DNA of 64,000 nucleotides. Origin: Epiperipatus broadwayi (lineage: Eukaryota > Onychophora > Udeonychophora > Euonychophora > Peripatidae). Under the pieces are notes generated by a model, which was not told the origin of the DNA, did no database searches, and worked only from the letters and a program-made list of their open reading frames with translations. Position 1 is the stretch's first letter. Every line of letters begins with the position of its first letter. This document shows, one piece after another, positions 33,752-47,540 of the stretch. A program made the position numbers and the translations under genes. The stretch is from the NCBI GenBank assembly GCA_028023455.1, contig JAQFVV010012495.1, forward strand, positions 4,091,016-4,155,015, in the 5' to 3' direction.

Positions 33752-36700
33752 TTGCAAAAAAGAATTTGCTGTTAATTGAAAGTAGACCCTTTGAGGCTTT
33801 AAATGAATTGAATGGGAAAAATTCCTAATGTTCATTCTATGCATTCTTGCCATTGCAGCTGTTATTATATGATTATTCATATGGTATATATACATGGCTG
33901 GCATTCTAACCAACATGCGTCAGTCAGTGTGGTGAGTTTATTGGCTTTTTATATCTGAGTTTGACATCAAAAGCATCAGTCTCTTCTTATTTGCTTGAAA
34001 GCTCTTTAGTAAAATTTTAGTGGAGTTTTTTTAAAGGCAGTAATAGAATGTGTGTGAATGAACTTTTTTTAAAATAGATATGTTATCATCATGGTAGATA
34101 AAACTAAATTATGGTACTTATTACGAGGAAACTGTGAAGTTGTCAGGCAAGGAAAGAGTTTGTGGCCAAAGGTGTAGAAGAATTTTCTGATTGGGGATTC
34201 AAGCTGCCATTTGATGATGGCTTTTTATTTAGGTATTTACAGGTACCAATCACTTTAAAATAAAGGAAGATTGCATGAATTACAATATCTAATATTAAAT
34301 ATGACATTATTGAACTTTGTGAAGTTAGAAGAAAAGTTGAAGAAACATTTGATTTAAAAAATTGCACATGCAGTAAACTACAAAGACACAAATATTGGCA
34401 GCAGAAATGGAGTAGAATTGTAATAAATTAAAAGTGAAAAAATAATGTGGAAATTGATGATGTATCAGTGACAAAATTAGTTATTCAATTATTGGAAGAT
34501 AGCAAATGTAAGTAATTCAGATTTATACCCCCAACAAGTTCTCATTGTGATGAAGAAATAGAGGATTTCTATATAGACGTACAAAAGACTTTTGATCAAT
34601 ACCAAATAATATTTGAAAATTATCATGGGAGATTTTAATGCTCGAATTGGTAAATGATTGAAAAATGACAGTATTGTGGGAAAATTTGCCTATGGTGATA
34701 GAAATGAAGAAAATATACTTTTGTGGAGTTTTCAGAGAGAAAAAAACTTAATATATATATATTTTGAGAAAAATGCTAAACGGAAATTGACTTGGAAACA
34801 TACAAATAAAGTAACAGTAGAATTGTATTATATTTTGACTAACAGAAAATATATATTTCAAAATCACAAAGTTCTTCATAAAATCAACACAGGAAGTGAT
34901 CATTGATTAGTGAGATGCATGCAAACCTAGAGAGATAAAAATTATTTTAAAAAAAAAACAATATTCACTCTTGATATTTCTGAGAATTAAATAAAGATAG
35001 TTGGCATGCGAAAGTAGCATTTGACCAATAAATTATTTTCTGAGACAAGACAATGTATGAAGAAAAGAAAGAATATAAAATAATCCATTATGAAGAATTG
35101 AATATCTAGACTTTTGTAAAATGGTAGGAAATACTCAATCATAATATAAGAAAATATAATTGTAAATTAGCAAGGAAAGCTATTGAAGAAAATAAAAATC
35201 TCAAAAGTGCAAATCAACATTTTGGAATTGATAGAAAATTTATTTCAGCAATAAAAAGAAAAGATGGAACTATTACAAAAAAAAAAGAAGAGATGACATC
35301 ATGAAATGTGTGGAAGAATTTTATAAAGAATATATGACAATAAAAAAACAAGAAAAAAAAATTCCCTAGGGAATTACATCTGAATTATCCAGGATTTTAA
35401 ATGAAGAAGCGAGACATGCAATTAAATCTATGAAGAAAGGAAACACTCCAGATAATGATGGAATTATAATCGATATCTTTAAAAAAGCAGAAGAAATAGA
35501 AAAATTGTTTAAAAAAAAACCTGTAAATATTGTAATTAATTTTTCCACGATTTCTTTTTTTAAAATAACAGTAATAAAATGTAAATATGAAATATGATGT
35601 TTCCTAGCAGGCATTTTTTTTGTAAATATCCCACGCCCCCATCCCGAATCTAGATTTATCAAAAATACGGGTTACCATCTTGGTTTATGTGAAAACTCAC
35701 AAGTAAAAATTTTTTACCAAGATTATCACAACTCGTTTGTAGGGAACTTTGGATTTTAACCAATCAAAAGAACAAGCTTAGCATAGTGGATAACATTGAA
35801 AAGTGAGAGAAGTTATAGAAAAGACCAACGAATATGGTTTGCCATTATGCTTAAGACTTGTAGATTATAAAAAGGCATTTGATTCTTTAAGCATTTTTTA
35901 AGTGATTAAAGCATTAAATCATCAAGATCTTATCATATTTTGAAAAATATCTATCAAAATACAACAGCAATGATTAGATTACACAGTGATACAAAGAATA
36001 TTAACATTGAGAAGAATATATACATCAGGATAATTCCATATTTCCAAAACTTTTTGCAGCAGTTTTGCAAGAAGTATTTTGTGGATTAAAATGGGAAACT
36101 AAGGGAGTAAAAGTAAATGGGATTATTTAAATCATCTAGATTTTGCAGATGATGTAATTCTTTTGGCAAATAATTTTTCAGAGCTTCAGGAAATGTTTGC
36201 AAAAATTATCAGATAAAAATAAGAAATTAAGACTAAAAAGCAAAGTTAAATAAGCTAAAGTAATGTTCGATGAATTTTACCACAAGAAGAAAATAAAGAT
36301 TAATAATGATGAATTAGAAGAAATTAACTACTACAAATATCTTTGTCAGATTATCTATACATATGGAAATATAAAGGAAATTAAACTTGAATGGCAGCTT
36401 TTGGTAGAAATAAGGGTAATCATGACTGATAGCGGTCTCGACATTTTGCCCTCTATTTTTAAAAAACTGAACTAATTTTTTTTTTTTATTAAGTGTATCT
36501 AACTTTAATTAATGTATCTAACTAGAAATAAGCTATATCTAAGTATAAAAGTTAATAAAAAAGAATATAAAAAAAACTTACATTTTTATGCGTACTTTTG
36601 ACTTGTAAAGTATATCTAACGGTCACAACTGTATATATAACTATAAATAAGTAAATAAATAAACTATATTAACTATAAATGTTTTTACATAAACATTAAT

Positions 36701-37595
36701 AATAAAAAAATGAACTTACATTTTTATGCGCATTTTATTTATTAATCTTCATGTAAAAAATACATTTATAGTTAGATATGCTTTGCAATTACATAGTGAG
36801 AATAACGTAGTTCGAATCACAGATCCTGCCTGTGCAGGAAATGTAAGTTCTTTTTTTTTATTTACTAATGTTTATGTAAAAACATTTATAGTTAATGTAG
36901 TTTATTTATTTATAGTTATGTATACAGTTGTGACCGTTAGATATACTTTACAAGTCAAAACTACGCATAAAAATGTAAGTTTTTTTTATATTCATTTTTA
37001 TTAACTTTTATACTTAGATATAGCTTATTTCTAGTTAGATACACTGATTAAAGTTAGATACACTTAATATGAAAAAAATTTAGTTGTTTTTTAAAAATAG
37101 GGGGCGAAGTGTCGAGACCGCTAGCAGTCATGATTTCCGAAATAAATTAATATTAAAAGAAAATATGTCTATATGTTTGAAAAGAAAGATTTTTTAATAA
37201 GTTTGTTTTATCAGTTCTTACTTATGGATCTGAGACTTTAATACTTATCAAAAGAGCAATAGAGACTTCATACTAGTCAATGCAGTGTGGAAAGATGTAT
37301 TCTAGGAGTAACTGAAGGGAGTGAGAGACCAAACAGATGTACTGACATCATGAAAAAAAATAAGAAATTGAAGTGGAGCTGGAATAATGCTAGGAGAGAT
37401 GATAATAGATGAACAATTAATATTTTAATTGGGATTCTGAAATTGTAAAAGACCTAGAAAGAGACCGCATGTGAGATGGATGAATGAAATAAAGAAATAT
37501 ACTGGGGGTAATGGGGAGAAAAGACTAGAGATCAGAAAATCTGGATTAATTTGGGAAAAACTTTCATCCTGTAAATGGGTTGATAATAATGACAT
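33752..37595 (+). mobile_element. RTE-type LINE, second copy, decayed and interrupted
   Basis: The leader (GAAAGTAGACCC at 33779, CATTGCAGCTGTTATTATATG at 33851, GTGTGGTGAGTTTATTGGC at 33928) matches the full-length copy. Recognisable coding remnants are the endonuclease segment around 34525-34910 (Pro-Thr-Ser-Ser-His; Arg-Lys-Tyr-Ile-Phe), the N-terminal RT segment 35150-35510, a Lys-Ala-Phe-Asp-Ser segment at 35860-35890, an Ala-Asp-Asp segment near 36145, and thumb/C-terminal parts to 37580. Many frameshifts and stops. A 725-bp foldback element interrupts it at 36414-37138, and 35520-35745 may hold another foreign piece. It is much more diverged than the copies at 22.9 and 46.8 kb. Confidence 0.8.
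36414..37138. mobile_element. 725-bp foldback DNA element with 7-bp duplication
   Basis: Flanked by GAAATAA at 36407-36413 and 37139-37145; removing it joins the RTE coding sequence correctly (GGTAGAAATAA|ATTAATATTAAAAG as in the intact copies). The ends GGGTAATCATGACTG and GGAAATCATGACTG (other strand) begin inverted repeats that run almost to the middle, for example TAGCGGTCTCGACA against TGTCGAGACCGCTA. The centre (36775-36850) is not palindromic and has AGTTCGAATC and the small hairpin CCTGCCTGTGCAGG. No transposase. Superfamily not assigned. Confidence 0.75.
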
Positions 37596-38419
37596 AATGT
37601 AGTTCAAATTTAATGAAAACTAAAAGTCACCTTTTAAAAGCATACAATAAAAATATAAACAAGCTTAGTCTAATAAAAATCCACATTTCAGAATTTCCCC
37701 TTTTTGCTTATTTTTTGCTTTTTTCTGGCTCATAATGAGAATTGAAGCATAAAGACACATATTCTATTCAAAATTATTTTACTTCCACTTTCTCACTTTG
37801 ATTTTTTTCCCCTTATATTACATTGTTTATCTAAACAACCTTATACTATTAAAAGTTACTTTATTTCTGCTTTTTCACTTGGAATTCTGTTTTTCCTTGA
37901 TGCTACTTACATGCTAACTCTTGCTTTTGCCTCATATTGACAAAGTCAACATTTTATATAAATAAATTTACATATATTAATATAAAACATTTTATTTTTG
38001 ATTTTCATACGAAATTTTTATTTTATTTTAAGGTTAATCAGATTTCTAGCCCTGCCTTCTAGAATCACTGAAATGTCTTGAAAATGAACATCGTATGTCA
38101 ACCAAGGACATCATTGTAACATTGGTTTTCATTGGCAGCTTGACTGCTTTTTCATTTGGACTTTTTCCTCAATATAATCTACTTTCTAACTCTGATTTTC
38201 AAAATGATGGTTAAAATTAATACCTGTAGCAAAAGAATAATTAAAAAAAATGTACAGTATATTTTCACTGTTAAAAATACAATACAAATAAACAGTTAAT
38301 CTAACTAAATGAATAACTTAAGCTTTACAAAATATGACAAAGATATCATCATTGTAAAAACTGTAATGTAATATTCAATTTTATTTACTAGCACAGAGAT
38401 TGTATGCAATTTAAACAGT
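37596..38419. other. no gene seen
   Basis: A+T-rich, nothing supported. Confidence 0.35.
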
Positions 38420-38600
38420 AGGGATTTACATCCTAGGGTCATGCACTGTAATATACTCAATGAAGTCTTGCTGACTACTGAGAATGCTCTCAAACCAAGG
38501 CACAAGATAGAAACTTTTGAAAAGATAACAATGGCCATCTTGTCTTTGAACTGAAATTCAGTTATGTAGGTTGATCTAAAACATTTTAGTTTGAGAGCAT
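38420..38600. repeat. dispersed repeat, copy 2
   Basis: Counterpart of 33515-33680, same orientation. Confidence 0.4.
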
Positions 38601-38885
38601 GAAGATGTTTCTTTATTCACTTTACATTTATTAATTTCTTTCTATATATTTGAAAAAAAAAAAAACCTTGGCAATTTACTTGCATTAAAAGACTTCATTG
38701 TATATATGTTTGCTGTGAAAATTTAAGTTTTTCACCTGCAATTTTTTTTTATTCTAAAAAATGAAAGTGCATTTCAAAAATTTATTTATCTAAAGTTAGC
38801 AAAATTTTGGGTATCTATTTAGGAATAACCTTCAAATATTTTGTGATTAGACTTTTATCTTAAATGAAAATCATTGAGGTGTTGT

Positions 38886-39130
38886 CAAGCGTTGTTAGCC
38901 GAGAGGTCAATGCAGCCGCCTTGCAAGCAAGTAGTTGGTTGCAGACAGTTGTGGGTTCACTCCCGGCCGATTCTATGACATATGGAGAAAAAAAAATCAT
39001 TGTTTCTTCTAAAATAAAAACTAAAATAGCATCCATAAAAAAAATAATTAAATGGTGTTTTTTGTTCAGAAGTTCATAATAAGTTCAAATTCTGGGACTG
39101 TCAGAACTGGAATTGGTCCAAGGACTTTAT
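38886..39130 (+). repeat. tRNA-derived SINE head with body
   Basis: A Pol III A box, TTAGCCGAGAGG (38895-38906), and a B box, GGGTTCACTCC (38953-38963), are 46 bases apart, the spacing of a tRNA with a long variable arm (Leu/Ser type). The ends do not pair as an acceptor stem and the anticodon arm is weak, so it is not a functional tRNA. Downstream come A-rich DNA and an ATTAAATGGTGTT-type segment also seen at 32018. The right edge is unclear. Confidence 0.5.
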
Positions 39131-40323
39131 GCTCCAGCATCTGATATTCTGCTAATTTACTAAACCATACAAAGTATAGTATCCATAAGGAATACATAAT
39201 AAAAATAATCAACATTTGCATCACATAAATCAATATCTGATGATTTTAATAAAACTACATGAATTACTTACTATCGTGCTTTGTATCCATTTAACAGTCT
39301 TTAAAATTGAGAGCAAATTTTGTAACAAAATAACAAGTAAGGGATAACAAAATAAAAATTGTGTGACAAGTGAAAAAGTAATAAATGATATGTTAGATAT
39401 ATTATCTTAAGAAGGTTTTACTTCGTGATTGGATGATGATAGTGAAAAAAAAAGTTATAGTGACCGATTTATACAGTATAGCAATACTGTAAAGGAATAT
39501 AAGACCCCAAGCTAAAAAAAAAAAAAAATTATCAGGATGTAGAGCCTATCTTTTCATTTTTGCTTTAATTGACAAAATAATAATAATAACAAAAAAAAAA
39601 AAATCAAATTCCTTTAAAAAATTTGTAAAATTAAACCTTTACTGATATAGAAGAAATTGAGGAGGGACCACACAATTGTAATTCACAAACTTCCAAAGAC
39701 ATCTCCATTTAGAATTTTTTTTTAAAAAGGAGAGTATAAAAATTCATCAGAAAATAAATGATGAATATTTACTTAAATACTTTAAAGTATACTTCATAAT
39801 AAACCTAATTTACTTCATGTACATCTAGAGAAGTGGCAACTAAGGCAAAAGTTACATCACTGAATTAGATGATACAAAAGCCAATATCAAAATATTCTGA
39901 ATCTAAATAAATTTTTGATGATGTACATCAGTTGTAAGCCAGATTAACAGGTTAGTCAATATATACTACATACACTAGGATTAACTTCACATTTAACAAA
40001 CTTAGTCACCTTACATTTCTTATCACAGTTTAGGATTCTAATCTTTCTCAGCAATTTCATCTCAAAAAAAATATTTCATAAAAAAACTAGTACAAATTGA
40101 TAAAGAACTGGTGAATTCAACTAAAGAAAGTAGATTTTATTTCATTACAAAAAAAGCTAACATACTGATTTATGAATATATTCTATTTATATTATTATCG
40201 TTTAATAAAAATAACATTTAGAAGAAAGGTTTCAAAAAATAAGCTGAGACTATAGCAATAATCAACAGAACCACATTTAATTCTTAAAAAATCAGACCTA
40301 AAATTAATAGAAAAAGATAAATA
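39131..40323. other. no gene seen
   Basis: A+T-rich, A runs near 39515 and 39590. Confidence 0.35.
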
Positions 40324-40335
40324 ACTTGAATTATA
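40324..40335. repeat. target-site duplication of hairpin element H2, left copy
   Basis: ACTTGAATTATA, repeated exactly at 40557-40568. Confidence 0.75.
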
Positions 40336-40556
40336 AAAAACAGGCAAAATTCTCTATACGTATTGCCACTCGGTGCAAGCCAGAGTAATCAATGGATGCC
40401 AGAAGGTTTGTGCATAAAATCTCCATCTGCACAAGCCTTCTGTCATCCATTGATTACTCTGGCTTGCACTGAGTGACAATATGTATAGAGAGATTTGCCT
40501 GTTTTAATAACAGTTAAGAGCAAGCATAAGAAATAGTGATCATGTGATGTTTATTT
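40336..40556. mobile_element. hairpin element H2 (family H, 221 bp, 12-bp duplication)
   Basis: Arms of about 80 bases (40340-40421 and 40428-40505) are nearly perfect complements, for example TAATCAATGGATGCCAGAAGG against CTTCTGTCATCCATTGATTA. It lacks the middle 150 bases that H1 has. The one-sided tail 40506-40556 carries AGTGATCATGTGATGTTTA as in H1. Perfect 12-bp direct repeats flank the whole, tail included. Confidence 0.8.
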
Positions 40557-40568
40557 ACTTGAATTATA
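40557..40568. repeat. target-site duplication of hairpin element H2, right copy
   Basis: ACTTGAATTATA, identical to 40324-40335. Confidence 0.75.
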
Positions 40569-40853
40569 CTAAATGATATGTTAATAATAATATTAAAAGA
40601 ACACAACCCAGTATTTTAAATGCAATAAAATATAGCATATTACAATTGATAGTATAAATGGAAATTGCAAAATGCCTTTGTTTTTCAGAAGGGTTAACTT
40701 CAAATTATTATTTATTTTAGTCAAAATTCCCCAAATCAGTGAATCAGAGAAGTTTGATATCTTTGACAAAATTATAACTATTGCATTAAAAATCAAATAT
40801 TCAAAGAAATGTAATTATTTAAGAACAAAAAAAAAATCTATCAAGTTGATGAT

Positions 40854-41143
40854 TCAGTTAAATTATAAATGCTAGCAAGGCTTAGATAAGAAAAGTTTAA
40901 GTTTCAACGTTTGTTATAACATTATGTTAAGCTGCTTTTGATATCTTGGTCTGACATCATATTCATAGCAATCATTGCTACAAATATGATATCAGACCAA
41001 GATAGTTTCAACATTTGTTATTACGATAAGCTACTTTCAATATCTAGGTTTGATATCATAGCGGTCTAGCATAATATTATAACAAACGTTGAAACTTCAG
41101 CTTTTCTTATCTAAGAATTTCTAGCTCTTATAATTTAATTGAA
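40854..41143. repeat. palindromic element (~290 bp)
   Basis: The ends are inverted copies: CTTAGATAAGAAAAG then TTTCAACGTTTGTTATAA at the left (40881-40920) against their complements at 41080-41117. Inside is a second palindrome, TGATATCTTGGTCTGA (40937) against TCAGACCAAGATA (40991). Probably a MITE with nested inverted repeats; target duplication not resolved because the flanks are themselves A+T palindromic. Confidence 0.6.
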
Positions 41144-41847
41144 TTACAACATATATATTAAAACTACATCCACAATACATAATATTTAATGAAGATTGGA
41201 AAAAAAAAGTATTAAATCTGTAAATAACGGTATGAATAAAATAAAGGTTTTAATAGAAAGCAATAGATTGTATCAGAAGCCATTGACTGTCTGAATACTC
41301 ACTGCAATTAAGGGATGGTTTCAGAACTGAGTAGCATTTAAAAAATGAAGCATTTCATAGCTACCATCATTGATTTGCCATTTGGGCCATTTAAACAAAG
41401 TATTAAATTTTTTAATTCACAGTGTTAGTACTGTAGTTAGTGTAACAATGTCACAAAAAAAAAATAGTTACTGCTATATGCACAAATAAGCAAGCATGCA
41501 ATTTATGAAGTTAACAACAGGTGGAAATTATATCACTTATACTTCGTCATCAATTTTCATTACAAAAATAATGAAAAGAATAATAAGTTTTATCATGGGG
41601 TGGAGGGATGACCAAATGAACACATTTGCATGTTTTCACCTAGATTTGAACGCAGTACATACATATGTAAAAGTGCTCTATCACATTTTTATTACATGAT
41701 TATCTTTTTCATATCTGCATTATTCTTTTTGCTATTTTTTAAATGCTTCTATTCAACTTACATTCTCTGTATTGTAACAGTCAAGTATGTGTAGTCAGGA
41801 TAACTAATTCTAAGAACTAAGCAATGACCACCAACTCGAATGTGTAA

Positions 41848-41880
<33 letters not shown>

Positions 41881-44800
41881 ACATTATCACAGATAATAAC
41901 AAGTCAAACAGCATTACTTACAATCCCAGGATAATCTCTACATGACTATTGCACCTGATGCTAACATACATATCTTTTATATCCCACTACAGTCAGGGGG
42001 ATACAAAAAACTCTTAAATTACATTCAAATGATGAATATATTGGTGACAAATAATAACACAAATGCAGAGATGATGAGCATTTAGATATATTAATGTAAT
42101 TAAAAAATAACAATAACAAAAATAATGTATAAATATTTCATTTGCTGATTATAAGAGTAACTAGGAGGACCTGGCATGAGTTTGATGCTAGGATAATTGC
42201 ATAAATTATCACATATTAAAAGAAATTCTGAACATATTTTCTTAAAAAATCAAAGGTGAGTTAAACATTACTATTAATTTACATTAATTATTATTAATTC
42301 TTTAATATACTGTAACGGTTGGTGAATACACAGATGTCATGGTCCGAAAATACATTTGGATACATAGATCAACTTCAACAATCAGCTGGTTCGACCACAA
42401 TGTGTAATCAACTTACACCAAGTTTATATGTGCTGGTACATCTATTTTTCATATCCCAAAGTTGATAGTGCCAAATATAATGGTCCGGTCCATCCATGTA
42501 TATCTGAGAAAGAGAGAATATCACATCTAACTACTGTTGGACCTAGGGTCTTCATGTAGGATGCTAGAGATAACACAATGAAGTACCTGACTCATGATTA
42601 CATCTATCTGTAATAACTAGCCTAAGCATTATCTATCAAATCTACCTGTAATTTAAATCAGTTCATCTAACATCTCACCACTCTTTTTTGGAATCATTGC
42701 CTCAGATATTCGAACTCAGGAAGAATTCGCGTTCAACTCTCTTAACAGAGATGTACCTATGCAAACTGTTAATCAACAACTAAAATAACTCATCCTATCT
42801 ATTAGAAATAAATAACCTTTATTTAACATTTTCTCTCATGCTTATCAAATAGTAATGTGTGTGTGCATGTGTAAAATATTGGTTATAGGATTGAATGTAA
42901 ATGCTGAATCAACAAAACTACAGAGACCTTGTCAATTAACAAAACTTCATAATATTTATTTACAAAAAAAACAAAATATATTCAAAACACAAAAAACAAA
43001 TTATCAATCACTGTAGAAAAGAAAATTTAAAAAAAACAAAACATATTTACAAGTGCAAATAAATTATTTGGATATATCCCTCTGTACTTATAGCTTTTAT
43101 GTCTATGATGAGTATCTATCATTTTGTTAATTAAACAATTTTAAACTATTTGCCCTTATTTCCCATGATCGACACCCATAATATGGACATCTATATATCC
43201 AAAATAATGAAAAATTTATTAATTAAAAGTGAGATTGCTAACTAAATTAAAAATTTAAATGCAACTCCAGATAAAGTATGCAGTTTTAAGTGTGGAAATT
43301 GATTAATCTAAAATAATCATCTTGCATATCTAGATATCATGTAAAAAAATATAAGACAACACATATGATAGAAAAGAAAATTATAAAGAATATTAATTTA
43401 AAAGCGTTAATCATTTATTCATTATAAAGAACTTAAAAATACTATTAGTAAAACATATAATATATACTACAAATAGCCATGTCATTTTATTTTAGTGACT
43501 TTAAAAGAGAAAAACTCTTACCATTTAATTATTCTGTTTGGGCACTCAATTTCATACTCATAGATGAAAATCAAGTATTTTGGCAGAAAAATTACCTAAA
43601 TTTTATTAAAAACAAAAATACTTTTCAACCCCCCCCCACACACTCTTGACACTTTCTTATGTTGGACTGTTCCATGTTGAATTATCATTAGTACTTCCTA
43701 ATTATAAGACCAAGATAATAATAAAAAATAGATCTATACAAAAGAAAATAAAACATAATTTTACAATATTTCATGAATCGATATGATCAGGCAACATTTT
43801 TTTCTTCAGAGTCCTTCTTACATAAACAGTTCTTCCAATTTATGCATTTTTTTATTATAGATGTTGAGAACTCCTGATTGATTGTAAATAGCACATTTTA
43901 AACTTATTTAAATTGGCAGTGGGTGGTTTTGTGTTACTTCTCATGTAAATTTCCATCTTGTGTGGATCCAGCTTATCAGGCACTTAAATTATACAGTTAA
44001 ATACTAATTTTTACATGGCCATAGTGGATAAATGCTCCACCTGAAGACAATTGTTCTAGCCAAAGTATATCATATTTTAACTATATACACAGGTTTATAT
44101 AAATATATATGCAGTTTGCATTTAATAAAAATATATTTATAGACAGAATAGTTATTTACTGTTTGTACTATTGGCTATATAAACTTTTAAACTTTAAGCT
44201 GAACAAACCGTTCTAATTTCTTTTTTAGTTTCTTTAAAAAAAATCATACTTTTTTTTAAATCTATAAGTTATTTTAACTTATTTGATTATTCAGCTAGAA
44301 TAAGAATCTCCTATTCACTTCCTTCACTCTTTTTTTGAATGGCAAATAAATAGAAAAACATTAACATTTGTTGAGATGCTGCTTTAAAAAATGTTCATTT
44401 TGCAGAAAAATATTACTAAAATAATTGCTTCAATAAAACTTGACTTTTCATGTCAAATGCAGAATAATAAAGTACAATGATTTTTAATTGTTTTTCTTTT
44501 TATACCCGTGTTATTTCCATTGTTTAAACCTACTGTGTCTATTGTTGCATTTTTAAAAATATTTTTATTATCGATTTATTTCAAGAAATAAAATAAATAA
44601 TAAAATATTAAAAACATTATTATATTACTATCTCCTTCCCATATTCAGTTATTTATTACAATACTTGATTTATTTTTTATTTCTATGACTATTTTTTGTT
44701 TCATCATTTAAGTCATTATCTATATCTAATACAATCAGCACAATACAATTGCCAACATATATATATAAAAATTTGTACAATTTTTTATCAAGGTTTATAT

Positions 44801-46499
44801 TTTTTTTATTAAATTCTAAAATTTTATTACTAATATATATGTATGTTTTTTTACTGTAAATTACCCATCATTCCCAGTACTTAATATACAATTAGTACAC
44901 TTAAAACTATTCAAACATTTATATTTTTTAAGTGTTCTAGCAAAACTTATTATTTATTTGATCTTTACATACTAATTAAAAAAACAATCCAATATTTCAG
45001 GTGGTTCAGGTTTGTTGTGGGTGCGATCTTAAGCTACCCTCACAATACATTGCAATTAGTTTCATAGATTTGTCACATTTGGGAACTGATTATACATGCT
45101 TTATCATTATTTCAAGTTTTTCAGTATTAAAATATTGATTTTATGATTATATCTCTATTCTTGTATTCTCTAGTGCCTGTGTGAAAAACATGGATGTGGT
45201 AATGTATTCACATTTTCCCAAAATCCCTGGATGAATATCTTGATGCAATCTAACTATATCCTAATAAGGGCATAATTAAAGTGCATCATGCAGTCGGGTA
45301 GAATTCAGCTTAAAAGATTTGACTATTCGGTAAGGGTACATGATCACAAATGATCCTCAGATCATATTTTCTTAACCATAATATTACAGATACTATACAT
45401 CAAGCCAGAAAAATATTTCACAATATTACTCATATATAAAATAAAATCATTGCGACACTAGTTTGTAATAACAAGGCTTACCTGGTAATAAACACTATAT
45501 GTAAAATAAGGTATTCCAGACTTTGCATGGTCATACAAGAGAAAAGACAACTGGTAAATTATCAATATAAAGCAGGAACGAATCAACTGCTTCAGTAATT
45601 AATATACAAAAGCAAATAAAACCTAACAATGAAATATACACAAAAAATCCTTAATTATTGAGTTTTCTGGAATTTAAAACGATGTCTTAGAGCATGAACT
45701 GACACTTTCTTATGTCACTCTAGTGATTATACACTATTAAAGAACACACATTCGGCATAATCATTCCCTACAGTATATAACACGATAAAATTGATATTTC
45801 ATCTAAATCTATCCGAGGTCTATATACACAAACATATGTACTCATTCTGATGTTATATAAAGATAATTTAAGGTATGTAGCCATAAGATAATTTACTAAA
45901 TGTGAATGAGGTATTTGATGCTATAAAAAAAAAAACAGTATTTTTAGATCTAACTCTCTCAAGGCGAAGTAAACACCTTTAATTATACCTTATGGATTTC
46001 CTAATATTACTTGAATTAGTTTCATATTAATGAAATTTCATATATCTAACTAATCAGAATCCCCCTAATTATCAAACCTAGAAATAGACAAAATATATAA
46101 AAATAACACAAAATATTATTCTCAAAAGAAAGAAAACCTTTGAACATGGAAGCAAGAGTTGGCGACAAATAAACATTTTATGTATATTAAAATAAGATTA
46201 GGTAAATTAAAATGTTTAGTGATTTAATAAATAATTTTAAAAAATATGTATTTGCATATACATCATTCTATAGCTCATAATAGACATATATGTATTAATT
46301 AATATGATGAACAAATAAGGATACATACACTATCATTAAGTATGACAGTTCAAATATATATAAAAGTAGAGATATACATAATAATACAAAATCAAAATAT
46401 TGATATAAAATATACAATATCAACTATAAGTATCCAGTTAATTTCAAGTACAATATAAGTTTACATTTTTATTTACTGTGCCAATACTAAAAAGTTAAA
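41144..46499. other. no gene seen; one less A+T-rich patch
   Basis: Contains a (CA)n(TA)n microsatellite at 41849-41880, a C9 run at 43629, and a less A+T-rich patch at 42300-42790 with AGATATTCGAACTCAGG (42705). I could not identify it; no long open frame in it. Confidence 0.35.
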
Positions 46500-46809
46500 A
46501 ATAATAGTGATAATTATTTATATATATTAAATGCTTTTACTTTTGCATTAAAAATAAATAATTATTTCTTCAATCAAAATTGGGTTTTTTTAAATTGAAC
46601 TTGAAATAAAAGCATGAAGGTCCAGAGATTAATTAAGTCAATTTTTATTTTTTATATCAAGGAATTGACTTAATTAATTTCTGAATTCCCATGCTTTTGT
46701 TTCAATTTAAATCTAAAAATCCCAGTTATGATTGAAGAAACAATTGTTTTCTTTTTAGTGCATAATAAATAAAAGTATTTAATATAAAATATTTTTTATC
46801 TCTATTATT
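46500..46809. repeat. palindromic element (310 bp)
   Basis: The two halves mirror each other: AATAATAGTGATAA at the left end against TTATCTCTATTATT at the right; ATTTCTTCAATCAAAATTGGG (46561) against CCCAGTTATGATTGAAGAAA (46722); and TTAATTAAGTCAATT (46630) against AATTGACTTAATTAA (46663). The RNA would form one long stem. Likely a MITE. Confidence 0.6.
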
Positions 46810-46837
46810 ACAACTGTGTATATGCAGAAATTTAAAA

Positions 46838-47540
46838 TTTTTATCATCATCATCAATCCACTGCAGGATGGTCTCTCCAAGTTCAATCCATCTCCTCCGA
46901 TCTTTAGCTTCTCTTCTCCACATAACCCCTGCACACTTTCTTAGTTCATCCATCCATCTCACATGTGGTCTCTTTCTGGGTCTTTTACAATCTCTTGGAA
47001 TCCAGTTTAAGATTTCAGTTGTCCATCTATTATCATCTCTTCTAGCAATATGTCCAGCCCAACACCACTTCAGTCTTTTAATTTTTCAATGAGGTCAGTA
47101 ACACCTATTTGTTCTCTTACCCATATATTGCGCTTTCGATCTCTTCTTGTTACTCCCAACATGCATTTCTCCATACTTCTTTGAGTGGTCTGAAGTCTCT
47201 GTATTGCTTTTCTATTAATTGTCCAAGTCTCAGATCCATAAGTAAGAACTGGTAAAACACATTTATTAAAAACTTTCCTTTTCAAACACATAGGCTTTTA
47301 GTATCAAGTTATTTCTACCAAAAGCACTCCAACCAAGTTTAATTCTATGATTAATTTCATCCATTATGTTTCCATCTGCATTAATAATCTGACCAAGGTA
47401 TTTGTAACTGTTAACTTCTTCTAACTCATCATAATCAATCTTAATTTTCATACTTTGAGAAAATCCATTAAACATTACTTTAGTCTTTTTAACATTTATC
47501 TTTAGTCCTACTTTCATCTAATAACTCCTGCAACATTTCA
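46838..47540 (-). mobile_element. RTE-type LINE, third copy, 5'-truncated
   Basis: Starts at the right inside the RT palm/thumb (Lys-Val-Gly-Leu-Lys-Ile-Asn-Val-Lys-Lys-Thr) and ends at the ATGATGATGA tail (46838-46855). By eye it is very close to the full-length copy at 22872-26165 over the shared 0.7 kb, with only scattered differences and short indels. Three frames (47517-47266, 47291-47070, 46962-46726) carry the pieces. Typical dead-on-arrival insertion from incomplete reverse transcription. Confidence 0.85.

Noticed and set aside
38886-38970. Functional tRNA gene
   Set aside because: The acceptor stem does not pair, the T-arm box has changes, and an A-rich SINE-like body follows.
46868-47092. 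Plus-strand 74-codon frame
   Set aside because: Antisense shadow of the truncated RTE copy.
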